The notes: generated from the letters alone by a model not told the origin. DNA of 64,000 nt from Entomortierella parvispora (GCA_963573315.1 OY752145.1:1426001-1490000); one strand, 5' to 3'; positions 49,715 through 62,591 are shown, counted from the stretch's first letter. Numbers and translations: made by a program.

Positions 49715-51363
49715 ATGAAAGATCCCGCCTCCTCCTCCTCTTCCCCATCGACCAAAGGTCTAGCTGAAGGCTTGACGAGAGCAGGTCGTGGTCGTCGACT
49801 GCTCCAAACTGCCATCCTGACAGTGCTCTCGGCATTGCTCATCCAGTTTGCGCTCTCGCCCACCTCAAAGGCCTCCTACTTCTGGTCCAACGTTACGAAT
49901 CTTCATCGACCCCTCCAATATCATGGGCAGCACATCCGCTCGAATTTCTTTGAAGGCTGGTACTACAAGATTGTCAAACCCGGCCAGACCAAGGGCGAAC
50001 CCACAATTGGAATGGCCCTTATCCCGGGAATCTATCGACCTCCTTCTTCTCTGCACTCCCCCTTACTAAATACATTGCAAAATGGTGGGGTTGATAAAGA
50101 CATGGAGGAAAGGGCCCACGCGTTTGTCATGGTCTTGGGACTGCCAGGTCCGCAAAGGGCTGCATACTACAGGTTCCCCATCAAGGAGTTTGTGGATTTA
50201 GGTAGTCAGGAGCCGGGGCAAGACAGTGCGTTCAGAGTCAAGATTGGAGAAAGCGTTTTCGCACACGACGAGATTATTTTGAATCTGCCGAAGGATCGCT
50301 TTGACCGGGTCCCAGAAGAGGAACTTGAAGCCTTTTATGCGGAAGCCAGCCTACAATACGAGCGTATATACCGAGCTACCATGGAGGGTGACCTTCCTTC
50401 AAGTGACTTCCGTGACATGTTCCCAAGTCAGAAGGATCTGAAGTCACAAGCTCTCCTAGAGTCTTTTGCAGTGAAGGGTCAATTCCGATTCTCCTCCGAG
50501 TTGCAAACACCCCTTCCTACCTCTCATCTTTACCCATCCGTTATGGGTCCCACGGCCTACTTGCCCTTCTTGGAGTGTAATCACGGTGTTGCTTCGCTCC
50601 ATCACCCTATTGAAAAGGGTGTCATTACTGTCCTCGTTGCTTCAGGTATCATAACCGAATCTGTGTTTGATGGCGGCGTCGGATACACCGAAAAGGACTG
50701 GGGTATCAACTTTCCATCGACATGGATCTGGGGACAGACAAACATCTTTGAAAAAGCCCCCGGGTCAGCTCTTCTGGTATTTGACGTTTCATGAGTTCCA
50801 CCAGTTGGCTTCAAGGCGAGCTCTTGCTGACATATCTTTGTTGGTTTGCCTTTTAGCTTTCGGTGGCATCCATACCAGTCCTTGGACCCGATGTTAGCGA
50901 ATGGGTGTCGACCCACCTGCCAATCCTCTCTTCGCTGATTAATGTGCCAGGGCTACTACTGTTCTATTACCATGCCTCCACCAAAACGCTGTACAACTTT
51001 TCGAGCTATGTATTTTCGGCCAGAATGGAGAACTTGAAAGTCACAATGGATTTTGAGAAGCGATTGCAGACAGTGTCATTTACGGCAGTGACCAGAGATC
51101 CGAACAACAGCAAGGAAACGGTTGCACTTCAGGTCCAGATGACTCGTGAAATTGGCACAGGGGTTCCTCTTCGAGCACCCAGCCGTGCCCAGAGGAGGAT
51201 GGCCACTGCGGTCGAGGAGACAATCGTTGCTGAAACAAAGATGAAGCTGTGGCGAATGGGATCAGGCGAGATTCTGGTGGAGGACGAGGGTCAAGGTAGC
51301 GGACTGGAGGTGGTGGGAGACATTGGGTGGCTCGAAAGAAGGTTCCTGGTGTCCAGTCTTTGA
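49715..51363 (+). CDS. Tocopherol-cyclase-like protein with N-terminal membrane anchor
   Basis: Two exons (49715..50776 and 50857..51363, 80-nt intron) give 522 residues. A signal anchor lies at about 29-48 (LQTAILTVLSALLIQFALS), after basic residues. SNFFEGWYYKIVKP (about 76-89) and GYTEKDWGINFPSTWIWGQ (about 320-340) are the hallmark motifs of the tocopherol cyclase family. In plants this family (VTE1) closes the chromanol ring of vitamin E. Distant homologues in fungi and bacteria have no proven reaction, and fungi are not known to make tocopherol, so the substrate is open. The region between the motifs has an insertion-rich, acidic middle. The start was chosen so that the anchor is N-terminal; upstream in-frame ATGs exist. 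It is divergent from PAK and followed by URA2 on the same strand. Confidence 0.82.
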
Positions 51364-51921
51364 TCGGCGCGCCAAAATGCCGGAGCAGGGTAGCCCAATG
51401 GCTGGTGCCTGGGGAGCTGGGACTCAAAATAAACCCCTTAACAGGGACGCTCACACGACAGATGCTCAATTAAAGATCTCACAACGCGTCGCGGGGCCGC
51501 GAATTGCAGGTTTGGAAATCTAGTGTTATCGGGGTGGCTTGGACTGTTTTGGGGCGGACTTTTTTTTTTTTTTTCTCCTCAGACTGCGTTTCCATAAGAG
51601 GCGGCCCTGTCTGCGCTGCCTTTGCTTCTTTTTCTTCTCTTTCTTCTTCTTTTCTCTTCTTCTTCTTCTGTTATGTTCTGCAACCCTTCACACACCATCT
51701 CCCCGCACCTGACAACCGCGAGCAGTGGTATTTGCATTAACAACAGTATCCCTTCACCTTCACCTTCACACCCTTCACACCCTTTACCTTCTGTTTCTCC
51801 TTCATTTTCATTGCTTGTTTCTTCATCTTCATTGTTCTGTTCCTCTTCTGTAATTCTTTCTACTTGACTTTTGTAACTGTACTCTACCCTTCTTTTCCCC
51901 ACAATTTATCAAAATCCCATA
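51364..51921. other. Intergenic region with CT-rich URA2 leader
   Basis: It holds the 3' UTR of the tocopherol-cyclase-like gene and the URA2 promoter. From about 51615 to 51870 the plus strand is a strongly CT-rich leader with TTCTTC repeats, ending in CAAAATCCCATAATGCC around the URA2 start. No gene is seen. Confidence 0.6.
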
Positions 51922-54900
51922 ATGCCTTCCTCCCAGACCTCCCGCCCTGCCTCTGTGGCCCAGACCGTTGTTGTCAACGCGTTGCCCCACCCTCCCGTCA
52001 CCGCTCCTCCCTGCGATCAGACCGAGGCTTCTACCGTCGCTACCCTTGTCCTCAAGGATGGATCTTCCTTCCAGGGTATCTCCTTCGGTGCCGAGACCAA
52101 GAGTATTGCCGGAGAGTGTGTCTTCCAGACAGGTACGTGCTTGATCAACTCGATGCCATTACAGAATGGCTCTGAACCGATCAGTCGCTATCCTTGTTTC
52201 CACTCGACTAAGCAACTCGTTCATTTGTGATGATGACATTAGGCATGGTTGGATACCCCGAGTCTTTGACCGATCCCTCCTACAGAGGCCAGATCTTGGT
52301 CCTTACCTTCCCCTTGGTCGGTAACTATGGTGTTCCCTCGCGCGAGACCATGGATCCTCTCCTCAAGGATCTGCCCAAGCACTTCGAGTCGAACGAAATC
52401 CACATTGCTGGTTTGATCGTCGGACAGTACTCTCAGGATTTCTCCCATTACCTTGCCACGTCCTCTCTCGGCGCTTGGCTCAAGGAGTTCAACATCCCTG
52501 CCATTTATGGTATTGACACCAGAGCAATGACCAAGAAGATCCGTACCAAGGGAGCCATGCTCGGAAAGATTCTTTTCCCCACCTCCGTCGTTGGCCCCAC
52601 TGTTATCCCTGCTGATGCCGAGTGGATGGGAGAGTACCAGAACGTTGACTGGGTTGATCCTAACGCCCGCAACTTGGTTGCTGAAGGTAAGGCACCGATC
52701 TGTGTAGATTGATGCAAAAGAAACGCGTGAGAATGTGCGTGAGAACTTCACATGAGCTTATATGAACATCTTTTTTTTTACATAGTTTCCTTGAAGGAGC
52801 CCAAGCTCTACACCCCTGAGGACTCCGCTGCCTTGAAGGGACCCAATGGAAAGCCCCTTCGCATCCTTGCTGTCGATGTTGGAATGGTACGTGAGAATAA
52901 GATCAGAAGGTGGTTGCAAGACAACAGATGAAAAAACAAACTCTAACGTCACTCGTTTCTCCCAAATAGAAATTCAACCAGATCCGCTGCTTTGTTGCTC
53001 GCGGTGTCGAGGTCAAGGTCGTTCCCTGGAACTATGACTTCAACGCTGATACCGACTATGATGGTCTTTTCATCTCCAACGGTCCCGGTGATCCAGTCAT
53101 GAACACCGTCACCATTGCTCACTTGGCCAAGGCTCTTGAGGTCGCCCGTACCCCCATCTTTGGTATTTGCTTGGGACACCAGCTCCTCGCTCTTGCTTCC
53201 GGTGCCTCCACCAAGAAGATGAAGTTCGGTAACCGTGGTCACAACATTCCATGCACGGACATGATTTCTGGCCGCTGCTACATCTCGTCCCAGAACCACG
53301 GATATGCCGTCGATGTCGACTCTCTCCCCGAAACCTTCATGGAGCTTTTCGTCAACGCCAACGATGGATCGAACGAGGGTATCATGCACAAGACCCTCCC
53401 TATCTTCTCTGTTCAGTTCCATCCCGAGTCGACCCCTGGACCTCGTGACACCGAGTACCTCTTTGATGTCTTCATCAACTCTGTCGCTGATTTCAGAAAG
53501 ACTGGCACCTTGAAGCCCATCACCATGCCCGGCGGCACCAAGGAGGAAGCCGCTGCTTTGAACCCTCGTGTCCATGTCCGCAAGGTCTTGGTTCTCGGTT
53601 CCGGTGGTCTCTCGATCGGTCAGGCTGGTGAATTCGATTACTCTGGTTCTCAGGCTATCAAGGCCTTGAAGGAGGAGGGTATCTACACTGTCCTCATCAA
53701 CCCCAACATTGCCACCATTCAGACCTCCAAGGGTCTTGCCGACAAGGTCTACTTCTTGCCTGTCACCCCCGAGTTCGTCCGCAAGGTCATCCTCCGTGAG
53801 AAGCCCGATGGTATCTATGTCACCTTTGGTGGTCAGACCGCCCTCTCGGTCGGTATCAAGATGAAGGACGAGTTTGCTGGTTTGGGTGTTCGTGTTCTCG
53901 GTACACCTATTGAGACCATCATTGCCACTGAGGATCGCGAGATCTTTGCTCAGCGCATGCTTTCCATTGGCGAGAAGATCGCCCAGGCTCAGACCGCCGT
54001 CAACCTTCAGGAGGCTATCTCTGCTGCCAACAGCATTGGCTACCCCGTTATTTGCCGTGCTGCCTTTGCTCTCGGTGGTTTGGGATCTGGTTTCGCCAAC
54101 AACGACGAGGAGTTGAGCGAGCTCGTTTCCCGCGCCTTTGCCACCTCTCCTCAGGTCTTGATTGAGCGCTCCATGAAGGGCTGGAAGGAGATTGAGTACG
54201 AGGTCGTCCGTGATTGCCGCGACAACTGTATCACTGTTTGTAACATGGAGGTAAGAAAAAAAATTAGGAATTGGTGGCAAACAATACGTGACTGCTCCAT
54301 GTTCATGAAAGCTCATCAAATATTTCCTCTCAATAGAACTTCGATCCTCTCGGAATCCACACTGGAGACTCCATTGTCGTCGCTCCTTCGCAGACCTTGT
54401 CCGATGAAGACTACAACATGTTGCGTACCACTGCCGTCAATGTCATTCGTCACTTGGGAGTTGTCGGAGAGTGCAACATTCAGTATGCCCTCAACCCTTT
54501 CTCCAAGGAGTACTGCATTATTGAGGTCAACGCCCGTCTCTCGCGTTCGTCCGCCTTGGCCAGTAAGGCTACCGGTTACCCCTTGGCCTTCGTTGCCGCC
54601 AAGTTGGGTCTTAACATTCCCTTGAACGAGATCTCCAACTCGGTCACCAAGGTTACCTGCGCCTGCTTCGAGCCCTCCCTCGACTACGTTGTTGTCAAGA
54701 TGCCTCGTTGGGATTTGGCCAAGTTTGACCGTGTCTCCAAGGCTTTGTCTTCCTCCATGAAGTCAGTCGGTGAGGTCATGTCTATTGGTCGTACCTTTGA
54801 GGAAACCATCCAGAAAGCTATCCGCGCCATTGACCCCTCTTTGGTCGGCTTTGCTCCCAAGGAGTCTTACCCCGTCATCGATGATGAGCTCATGAACCCC

Positions 54901-57900
54901 AACGATCAGCGCGTCTTTGCCATTGCCAACGCCATGAAGCAGGGATACACTGTTGACCGCATCTGGGAGTTGACCAAGATTGACAAGTGGTTCTTGAACA
55001 AGTTGATGAACATCATCAACCTCGAGAAGATCCTCGGCGGTTTCACTGCCACCGATGTTCCTGTCAACATGCTCCGCTCTGCCAAGCAGCTCGGATTCTC
55101 TGATCGTCAGATCGCCACTGCCATCTCCAGCAACGAGCTTTCGGTCCGTCGCTTGAGAACCGACGCCGGTATCACTCCTTTTGTCAAGCAGATTGATACC
55201 GTCGCCGCAGAGTTCCCCGCTTTCACCAACTACCTCTACATGACCTACAATGCTGTCGAGCACGATGTCTCTTTCGAGGACAAGGGTGTGATGGTCCTCG
55301 GCTCTGGTGTTTACCGCATTGGTTCCTCAGTCGAGTTCGATTGGTGCGCTGTCCGTGCCATCCGCACCCTCCGTAGCCGTGGAGTCAAGACCGTCATGGT
55401 CAACTACAACCCCGAGACTGTCTCTACCGATTACGACGAGGCCGATCGCTTGTACTTTGAGAACATCAACTTGGAGCGTATTCTCGATATCTACGAGATC
55501 GAGACCTCCTCCGGTGTGGTCATTGCCATGGGTGGTCAGACCCCCAACAACATTGCTCTGCCTTTGCACCGTCAGAACGTGAAGATTCTCGGAACTTCCC
55601 CCGAGATGATTGACACTGCTGAGAACCGTTACAAGTTCTCTCGTATGTTGGATCAGATTGAGGTTGACCAGCCCCTGTGGAAGGAGTTGACCTCTTTCGA
55701 TGAGGCTGGAGAGTTCTGTGACAAGGTCGGCTACCCCGTGTTGGTCCGTCCCTCCTATGTCCTTTCTGGAGCCGCCATGAACGTTGTCTACTCTCCTGAT
55801 GATCTTTCCAACTACCTCGGACAGGCCACTGCCGTCTCTCGCGATCACCCTGTCGTCATTTCCAAGTACATTGAGGATGCCAAGGAGATCGAGATGGATG
55901 CCATTGCTGTCAACGGAAAGATGGTCATGCATGTTGTCTCTGAGCACGTTGAGAACGCTGGTGTCCACTCTGGAGATGCCACTCTTATTCTCCCTCCCCA
56001 GGATTTGGATCCCGAGACCATCCGCAAGATTGTCAACGCCACTGCCAAGATTGGTGAGGCCTTGGATGTCACTGGATGCTACAACATTCAGTTCATTGCC
56101 AAGGATAACGAGATCAAGGTCATTGAGTGCAACTTGCGTGCCTCCCGCTCCATGCCTTTTGTTTCCAAGGTCATGGAGGTCGATTTGATCGAGATGGCCA
56201 CCAACGCCATGTTGGGCTTCCCCGTTGAGTCTTACCCCGAGTCGCCTGTCCCCAAGACCGGATATGTCGGTATCAAGGTTCCTCAGTTCTCGTTCTCTCG
56301 TCTTTCTGGTGCTGATCCCATTCTCGGTGTCGAGATGGCCTCCACTGGTGAGGTTGCCTGCTTTGGCAAGGACAAGTACGAGGCTTACATCAAGGCCTTG
56401 GTCTCGACCGGTTTTACTCTTCCCAAGAAGAACGTCTTGCTCTCCATTGGTTCTTTCAAGGAGAAGCAGGAGATGCTCCCCGCTGTCAAGAAGCTCCGTT
56501 CTCTTGGCTACAACTTGTTTGCCACTGCCGGTACCGCTGATTTCATGAGCGAGCACGGTGTTCCCGTCAAGTACCTCGAGGCTCTTGAGGACGACAACGA
56601 CAGCCAAAAGTCCGAGTACTCCTTGAACCAGCATTTGGCCAACAACTTGATTGATCTTTACATCAACTTGCCCTCCAAGAACCGTTACCGCCGCCCTGCC
56701 AGCTACGTCTCCAAGGGTTACCGTACCCGTCGTATGGCCGTTGACTTCTCTGTCCCCTTGATCACCAACGTCAAGTGCGCCAAGCTCTTTGTCGAGGCTC
56801 TTGCTCGCCACAAGGACTTTGTCATCGAGTCTGTTGATTACAAGGACAGCAACCGCACTGTCACCCTCCCCGGTTTGATCAACATCCAGTCTTTGATCCC
56901 TGGCATCGCTTCCGCCGCCAGCAAGGACTTTGAGGAGATCTCCAAGACTGCCATTTCTTCCGGTTTCACTATGATCGGAGCCATGGCCACTGGAATCCCC
57001 AAGAGCGTTGAGGATAAGGCCTCGATGGCCATTGCTGTCACCAACACCCGCAACCACGCCCACTGCGACTACTTCTTGTCCATGAGCGCCAACGTCGACA
57101 ATGTCAATGATCGCTTGAAGGAGACTGCCGCCCTCTTCATTCCTTTCACCCCCGTTGCTGGCCGCGCCGTTGCCAACGTTGCTGAGGCAGCCAAGCATTT
57201 CAGCTCCTGGCCCGTGAACAGCCCCATCATCACTGATGCCAAGGGTAACGATCTTGCCTCGATCCTCCTCCTCGCCTCTCTCCACAACCGCTCGGTCCAC
57301 ATCACCGGTGTTAACAGCCGCGATGACATGGCCTTGATCATGATGAGCAAGGAGAAGGAGCTTCAGGTGACTTGCGACATTGAGGTTTACTCCTTGTTCT
57401 TGACCAGCGAAGAAACTGGCTCCAAGCTCTTGCCTTCCAAGGCTGAGCAGGATGCTTTCTGGGCCGGTCTTCAGGTCTTTGACTGCTTCACCGTCGGTGC
57501 TTTGCCTTACCGCCTTGCCGCCGAGAAGGGCACCCCCGTTGCTCACGCTGGTATCGAGGAGGCTCTCCCTCTCTTGGTTGATGCTGCTAACAAGGGTCGC
57601 TTGAGCATGGAGGACATTGTCGCCAAGCTCTACACCAACCCCCGCAAGATCTTCTCTCTTCCTGAGCAGAAGGATTCCTATGTCGAGATTGAGACTGACC
57701 GCGCCTGTGTTCTCACCAACACTGCCGGTCCTTTCGCCGGCAAGGCCTTGTCGGGCACTGTTCACCGCGTCATTCTTCACGGTGAGACCGCCTACTTGGA
57801 CGGCGCCTGGTACACCACCGGAAAGGAGGGTCAGGATGTCTCGAGCTTCACTCAGGCCATTACCAAGGCCATTGAGAAGGTTGTCTTGCCTCCTGTCTCT

Positions 57901-59013
57901 GCTGCTCAGGCCTCGATCCTCTCCCCCCGTCTTGGACCTTCGGACGCTCCCTTGTCTGCCCGCGATACTCGTCGTGGTAGCATCCTCGATGGCTCTGCTG
58001 CTGCTGCCGCCTCTTCCGCCCATGCCCAGTCTGGTGTTGTTGCCGTGAAGGAGGTCCCCTCTGTAATCTCTCGTATCATCAACAGCTCGCCTTTCTCTCA
58101 CCGTCACATCTTGTCCTCCAAGCAGTTTGACCGTAACGAGCTCCACACTTTGTTCAGCTTGGCTCACGAGATGCGCACCCAGGTTGAGCGTAACGGCTCC
58201 ATCGATTTGCTCCGCGGAAAGGTGATGTGCTCCATGTTCTACGAGCCCTCCACCCGCACCTCGTGCTCTTTTGCTGCTGCCATGCACCGTCTCGGCGGTT
58301 CCGTCGTCAGTGCCGATGGATCTTCTTCGTCTGTTGTCAAGGGTGAGACTTTGGCCGACACTGTCCGCACTCTTGGATGCTATGGTGACTTGATTGTCCT
58401 CCGTCACCCCGCCCCTGGTAGCGCCGCCACTGCCGCCAAGTTCTCCAAGGTCCCTATCATCAATGCCGGTGATGGTATTGGCGAGCACCCTACCCAGGCC
58501 TTCTTGGATGTGTACACTATCCGTGAGGAGCTCGGAACTGTCAATGGATTGACGATTACCCTTGTCGGAGACCTCAAGAACGGCCGCACTGTCCACTCTT
58601 TGGTCAAGTTGTTGGCCTACTACCACGTCACCTTGAACTTTGTCTCGCCTGCTTCGCTCCAGATGCCCGAGGAGGTCAAGTCTGAGCTCCACAAGGCCGG
58701 TATTGCCTTTAACGAGTACACTGATTTGAACCAGGTCATTGGCGAGTCTGATGTCGTGTATGTGACGCGTGTGCAGAAGGAGCGTTTCGAGGACTTGAAC
58801 GAGTACGAGCGCGTCAAGAGCGCGTACGTTATCGACAACAAGATGATGAGCAAGGCCAAGACCCAGATGGTTGTCATGCACCCCTTGCCCCGTGTCTCGG
58901 AGATTGAGCCCGAGGTCGACTTTGACCAGCGGGCGGCCTACTTCCGCCAGATGCGCTATGGATTGTATGTCCGCATGGCTCTCTTGGCCTTGGTCCTCGG
59001 CAAGTCCTTCTAA
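51922..59013 (+). CDS. URA2: Multifunctional carbamoyl-phosphate synthase / aspartate transcarbamoylase
   Basis: Five exons (51922..52132, 52243..52686, 52786..52886, 52970..54250, 54337..59013) give 2237 residues, close to yeast Ura2 and animal CAD. It catalyses the first two steps of UMP synthesis in the cytosol. Order: small-subunit domain; class I amidotransferase with Cys319 (GICLGHQ), His403 and Glu405 (HPEST); two ATP-grasp CPSase halves ([20 protein letters not shown] near 456; [18 protein letters not shown] near 995); an MGS-like regulatory part; a dihydroorotase-like domain; a linker; and ATCase (YEPSTRTS near 1984; HPLPR near 2194). The dihydroorotase-like domain lacks its metal ligands: INIQSLIPG near 1528 replaces the HxH motif, and GALPYRL stands where DHAPH is expected. 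A separate dihydroorotase must therefore exist. The linker has RRGSI (Ser1894), a possible kinase A site. The large exons avoid TTA, CTA and TCA codons, as in highly expressed genes. Confidence 0.96.
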
Positions 59014-59582
59014 AAAGGATCTGAACGATCACCGACATCCACTATCGGGGAAACGCTCGAGGCTGTTGACTTTCTTTTTTTGTGAACTCTTTTTGTGAAG
59101 GGAAAGAGGAAGCGAAAAAGGAATCCCCCTCAATGGTCAAGGGAGTTTTTCCTGGAAAAAAATATCCATTTTGTTCAGATATCCCCCACACCCCCCTCTC
59201 CTCTTGCTACCTGTTTATTATTATTATTATTATCGCTTGGGTGTTCTTGTAGATTTTTGCTAGGGTTTTATTCGTTTATTATTCCATTTTCACATCATTA
59301 TTAAAAAAAACTTGCATTTATTTCTTCAGAAAAAGAAAACCTTTCCGATCTGATTGCTTGCATGCTTCTCTGCTCAATGATGCTGACGATAGGGTTGGGT
59401 ATCAGACAAAGGTCTTTATTATTGTTCGAGTCGATAGGGGTAAAAGTGAAGAGATAAAAAAAAAAAAATAGATGGCTTTTCAAACTGTCAAGCACACACA
59501 CTCCAGGCGGACGCATAAGGGGGACCTGCATCCTTGTTGTCTTGCCGAGGAGGGCTTGTCACTCTTGTTTTTGTTTCTTTTT
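59014..59582. other. Shared 3' region of convergent URA2 and aldehyde dehydrogenase genes
   Basis: It holds the URA2 3' UTR, with (TTA)n near 59217-59231, and the aldehyde dehydrogenase 3' UTR, with a minus-strand AATAAA at 59415-59420. No gene is seen. Confidence 0.55.
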
Positions 59583-62500
59583 TTAAACGACAGGGGTCGA
59601 AGGCAGCGCGGGGACGGGCTCGGTGGGGGAGTCCGGAACGGCAGGAGTGGCGGCGGCGGAGGAGGCGGAAGGTGCATGAGCGATCCTTCCGTTCTCTGAC
59701 CTTGAAGCGCTATGACCGTTTCCGTTGGCGGTCTTGTGGTCCTTTGAATCTGGGAGGGCTGGCGAGGAGATGTGAGCGATCGGGTTAGATCCAGTAGTAG
59801 TTGGAGAGGGAGAAGAAGAAGAAGGTAACCGACGGCTCGCCAATGATGTGGACGTGGCCGAACGAGTCGGGTGGTTGCCTTTGCCTTTGCCTTTCCCTTT
59901 GCCATTGTCATTGTCGTCGCTGCCACTGTTTTCATTACCATTAGCGCCATTTCCAGAGAAGCTGGCCTTGTCAAAGAGGAACCAGTCCAACCATCGAGTC
60001 TTTTTCTCGGAGTAGGGCTAGAAATATAAAGAAATTCCGTGAGAAATGAAGATGGGATGAGTACAAGTGTGAACCATCGATCAGTCCCATCTCGATACGA
60101 AGAAGAAAAGAGAGAACGAAAGAAAGAGTAACTTACAGGGTATCTGAGATCGTTGAGCTTTTCCATGCCCATCGACTTGATCAGGGCACTACGCTCGTGC
60201 GAAAAGACATCAAAGGATCGCTTGCCATGGTAATTGCCGATACCAGAGGGGCCCGTACCGCCAAAGGGCAAGTTGGAGACAATAAAGTGGACCAGGGCAT
60301 CGTTGACGACGACACCTCCGGAGCGGGTATGGTCCAAGATGTAATCAATGGCCTTCTTGTTCTTTGAAAACACATACAGGGCCAAAGGTTGATCATGTTG
60401 GTTCACATACTTGACGCCCTCGACCAATCGATCGACAATCATCATGGGCAATATCGGTCCAAAGATCTCCCCTTCCATCAACTTGTCCGTCTTGTCCACA
60501 CCGGCGACCAAAGTCGGTGCAATGAACAGATCCTCTTCATCCATCTGTCCACCCATGACCACTTTGCCCTGCGTGCCGTCCAACAAGGTCTTTAAACGCA
60601 AGAAATGGTTCTTGTTCACAATGCGACCGTACGAAGTCGAGGTTTGGGCCGAATTGCCATAAAATTCTTGAATCGAGCTCTTGAACGCCTCGATCAACTT
60701 GTCCTCGATCCCGCGCTCCACAATCAGGTAATCGGGCGCGATACACGTCTGACCACAGTTGAAGAACTTGCCAAACGCCAATCGACGGGCCGTCACAGCC
60801 ACATCCACGTCGCGCGAGATGAAGGCAGGACTAGATTTTTTGTTTTATACGAAAGAGAAAGCGCTGCGAGTTAGCTCCAATGTTTGCTTCCGGGCTCGGT
60901 GGATAAAGGCAGGAGGTAAAAAGAAGACATGTGGCATTAATGGGCTCTGAAAATGTTTAAAGCCGGGCCGTGGTGTCACAAAAGCACTCTCTTCAAACTT
61001 TCAAAGGGCCTGTTTTTCCTTTTCTCCCTTCAGGGACACAAGGCCAAAGAAAAACAACATAGGCAATAATGCAAGCTTTTTTTTTGTGTTTGTTGTGGAG
61101 CGCGTGTGCATGACCTTTGCAAACGGCCAGGCCCTTACAAAACGATGAATATGAGAGGAGAGAAAAAAAAAATAATAAAAAAAGAGGGTATGAACACTTT
61201 AGACCGCCCACCAAGAATGGCAATTGGCCTTAGTCATGAGCGACTTTGTGGATGGCTCAGTTGAAAGCAAGAAAGGATGATGTCAAAAAAAATAATGGGG
61301 AGGGTTTTAACTTGCTGAGCTATGATTATTGTTGGAGCCAGAGTAGGACGGAACCTTCAGAACTTGAACAAGGAAAACCCGATTGTCCTCCCGTCCCCCT
61401 TCCCCCCATCACTCGCAAGAGAAAGAGAGAGCAAGACATTTAGGCACTGAAGAAATAAAGTGTTGCATGTGAAGAAAAAGTCCGAGAGCAAATTGAGGCA
61501 GAAGGAGAGAGTGTAGAAGCACCGAACCATAAAATCCCAGCTAACTGCAGCACGCAAGTTTCATTTGAGTAACAGGATTCTCCCTCCCATTCATCCCTTC
61601 TACACCCACACTTGAGGGGGCCACGACCACATGGCTCCCTGTTACCTTTTGTCTAAAGGTTCAAAATTACCCGAACCGCGCGAATTATGAGGAGGAAAGA
61701 TCTTTGAGAAAGTAAAAAAAAAAACCGGAAAACTGTGGAGAAACGATATAATCAAAAAGTGGGGAGGGGGAGTGGGGTGGGGTGCCGATCCAATGACGAC
61801 AAACAAGTTCGATCGGTGCTTACCTCTTTCCTCCAAGCTCCAGGGTCACAGGCGTCAATTGCTTTGCGGCGGCGCCCATGATGATCCTTCCAATGTTTCC
61901 ACTGCCAGTGTAAAAGATGTGATCAAACTTGTGTTCCAACAACAATGTGGTCTCTTCCGCCGCGCCATTGACAATCCTGTACGCGCGCTGGTCCAAGTAC
62001 GAGGGCAAGAGCTTAGTCAGCAAGGCCGCAGTGTTGGGCGCCACCTCCGAGGGCTTCAAGAGAACCGTGTTACCGGCCGCAATGGCACCCACGGCCGGGG
62101 CCAACAGCAGGTTCAAAGGGTAGTTCCAGGCACCAATGATCAGGACCATGCCCAAAGGATCCTTTCGGATGTGAACGTTATCAAACTTGTTCACGATACC
62201 CGTCTTGACAGATCGGTTGGCGGCCCACTTGTCTAGGTTCTTGATGGCATCGATACATTCTTGCTTGACCATGCCGGACTCACCAATCATCAACTCTGCT
62301 GGGGGTTTGTGCAGATCGCGAAAGACGGCGTCACGGATCGCAGCGTCGTTATCGGCCAACATGTTGTACATGCCTCGGAGTTGCTGCTTGCGGAAGTCCA
62401 AGGACTTTGTGATGCCGGCGTTGAAAGCGGAGCGAAGGCCTTGGACAATCTGGATGGTGGGGCATGAATGAGAGGTTGCATTAGAAGGAGGGAGGGAATG

Positions 62501-62591
62501 TAGACATTTCAGGAGAGGAATGTTGCCGGGAGGAGGAGTGAATGAGGAATACCTTTGGAATGTCGGCGGTGGGGGTGTAAGCAAGAGACAT
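59583..62591 (-). CDS. Aldehyde dehydrogenase, ALDH3 (fatty aldehyde) type
   Basis: Four exons, 5' to 3' (62553..62591, 61824..62449, 60137..60830, 59583..60017), give 597 residues. Intron 2 (60831..61823) is about 1 kb, the longest in the window. The first exon is only 13 codons (MSLAYTPTADIPK). Catalytic features are Glu217 in LELGGKS and Cys251 in FNCGQTCIAPDY, with GAWNYPLNLLLAP, the cofactor-side GSGNIG, and EIFGPILP. RYPPYSEKKTRW is the usual ALDH3 C-terminal motif. ALDH3 enzymes oxidise medium- and long-chain aldehydes to acids with NAD(P)+, protecting membranes from lipid aldehydes. About 120 residues follow the catalytic domain. They are low-complexity, with GKGKGKGKG and Ser/Pro/Ala-rich segments, and have no clear membrane helix. 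Yeast Hfd1 and human ALDH3A2 instead end in a hydrophobic tail. The substrate is inferred only from family. Confidence 0.93.

Noticed and set aside
55327-58881. 1184-residue open frame on the minus strand inside URA2
   Set aside because: It lies entirely antisense to the conserved CPSase/ATCase coding sequence, resembles no family, and is explained by codon bias.
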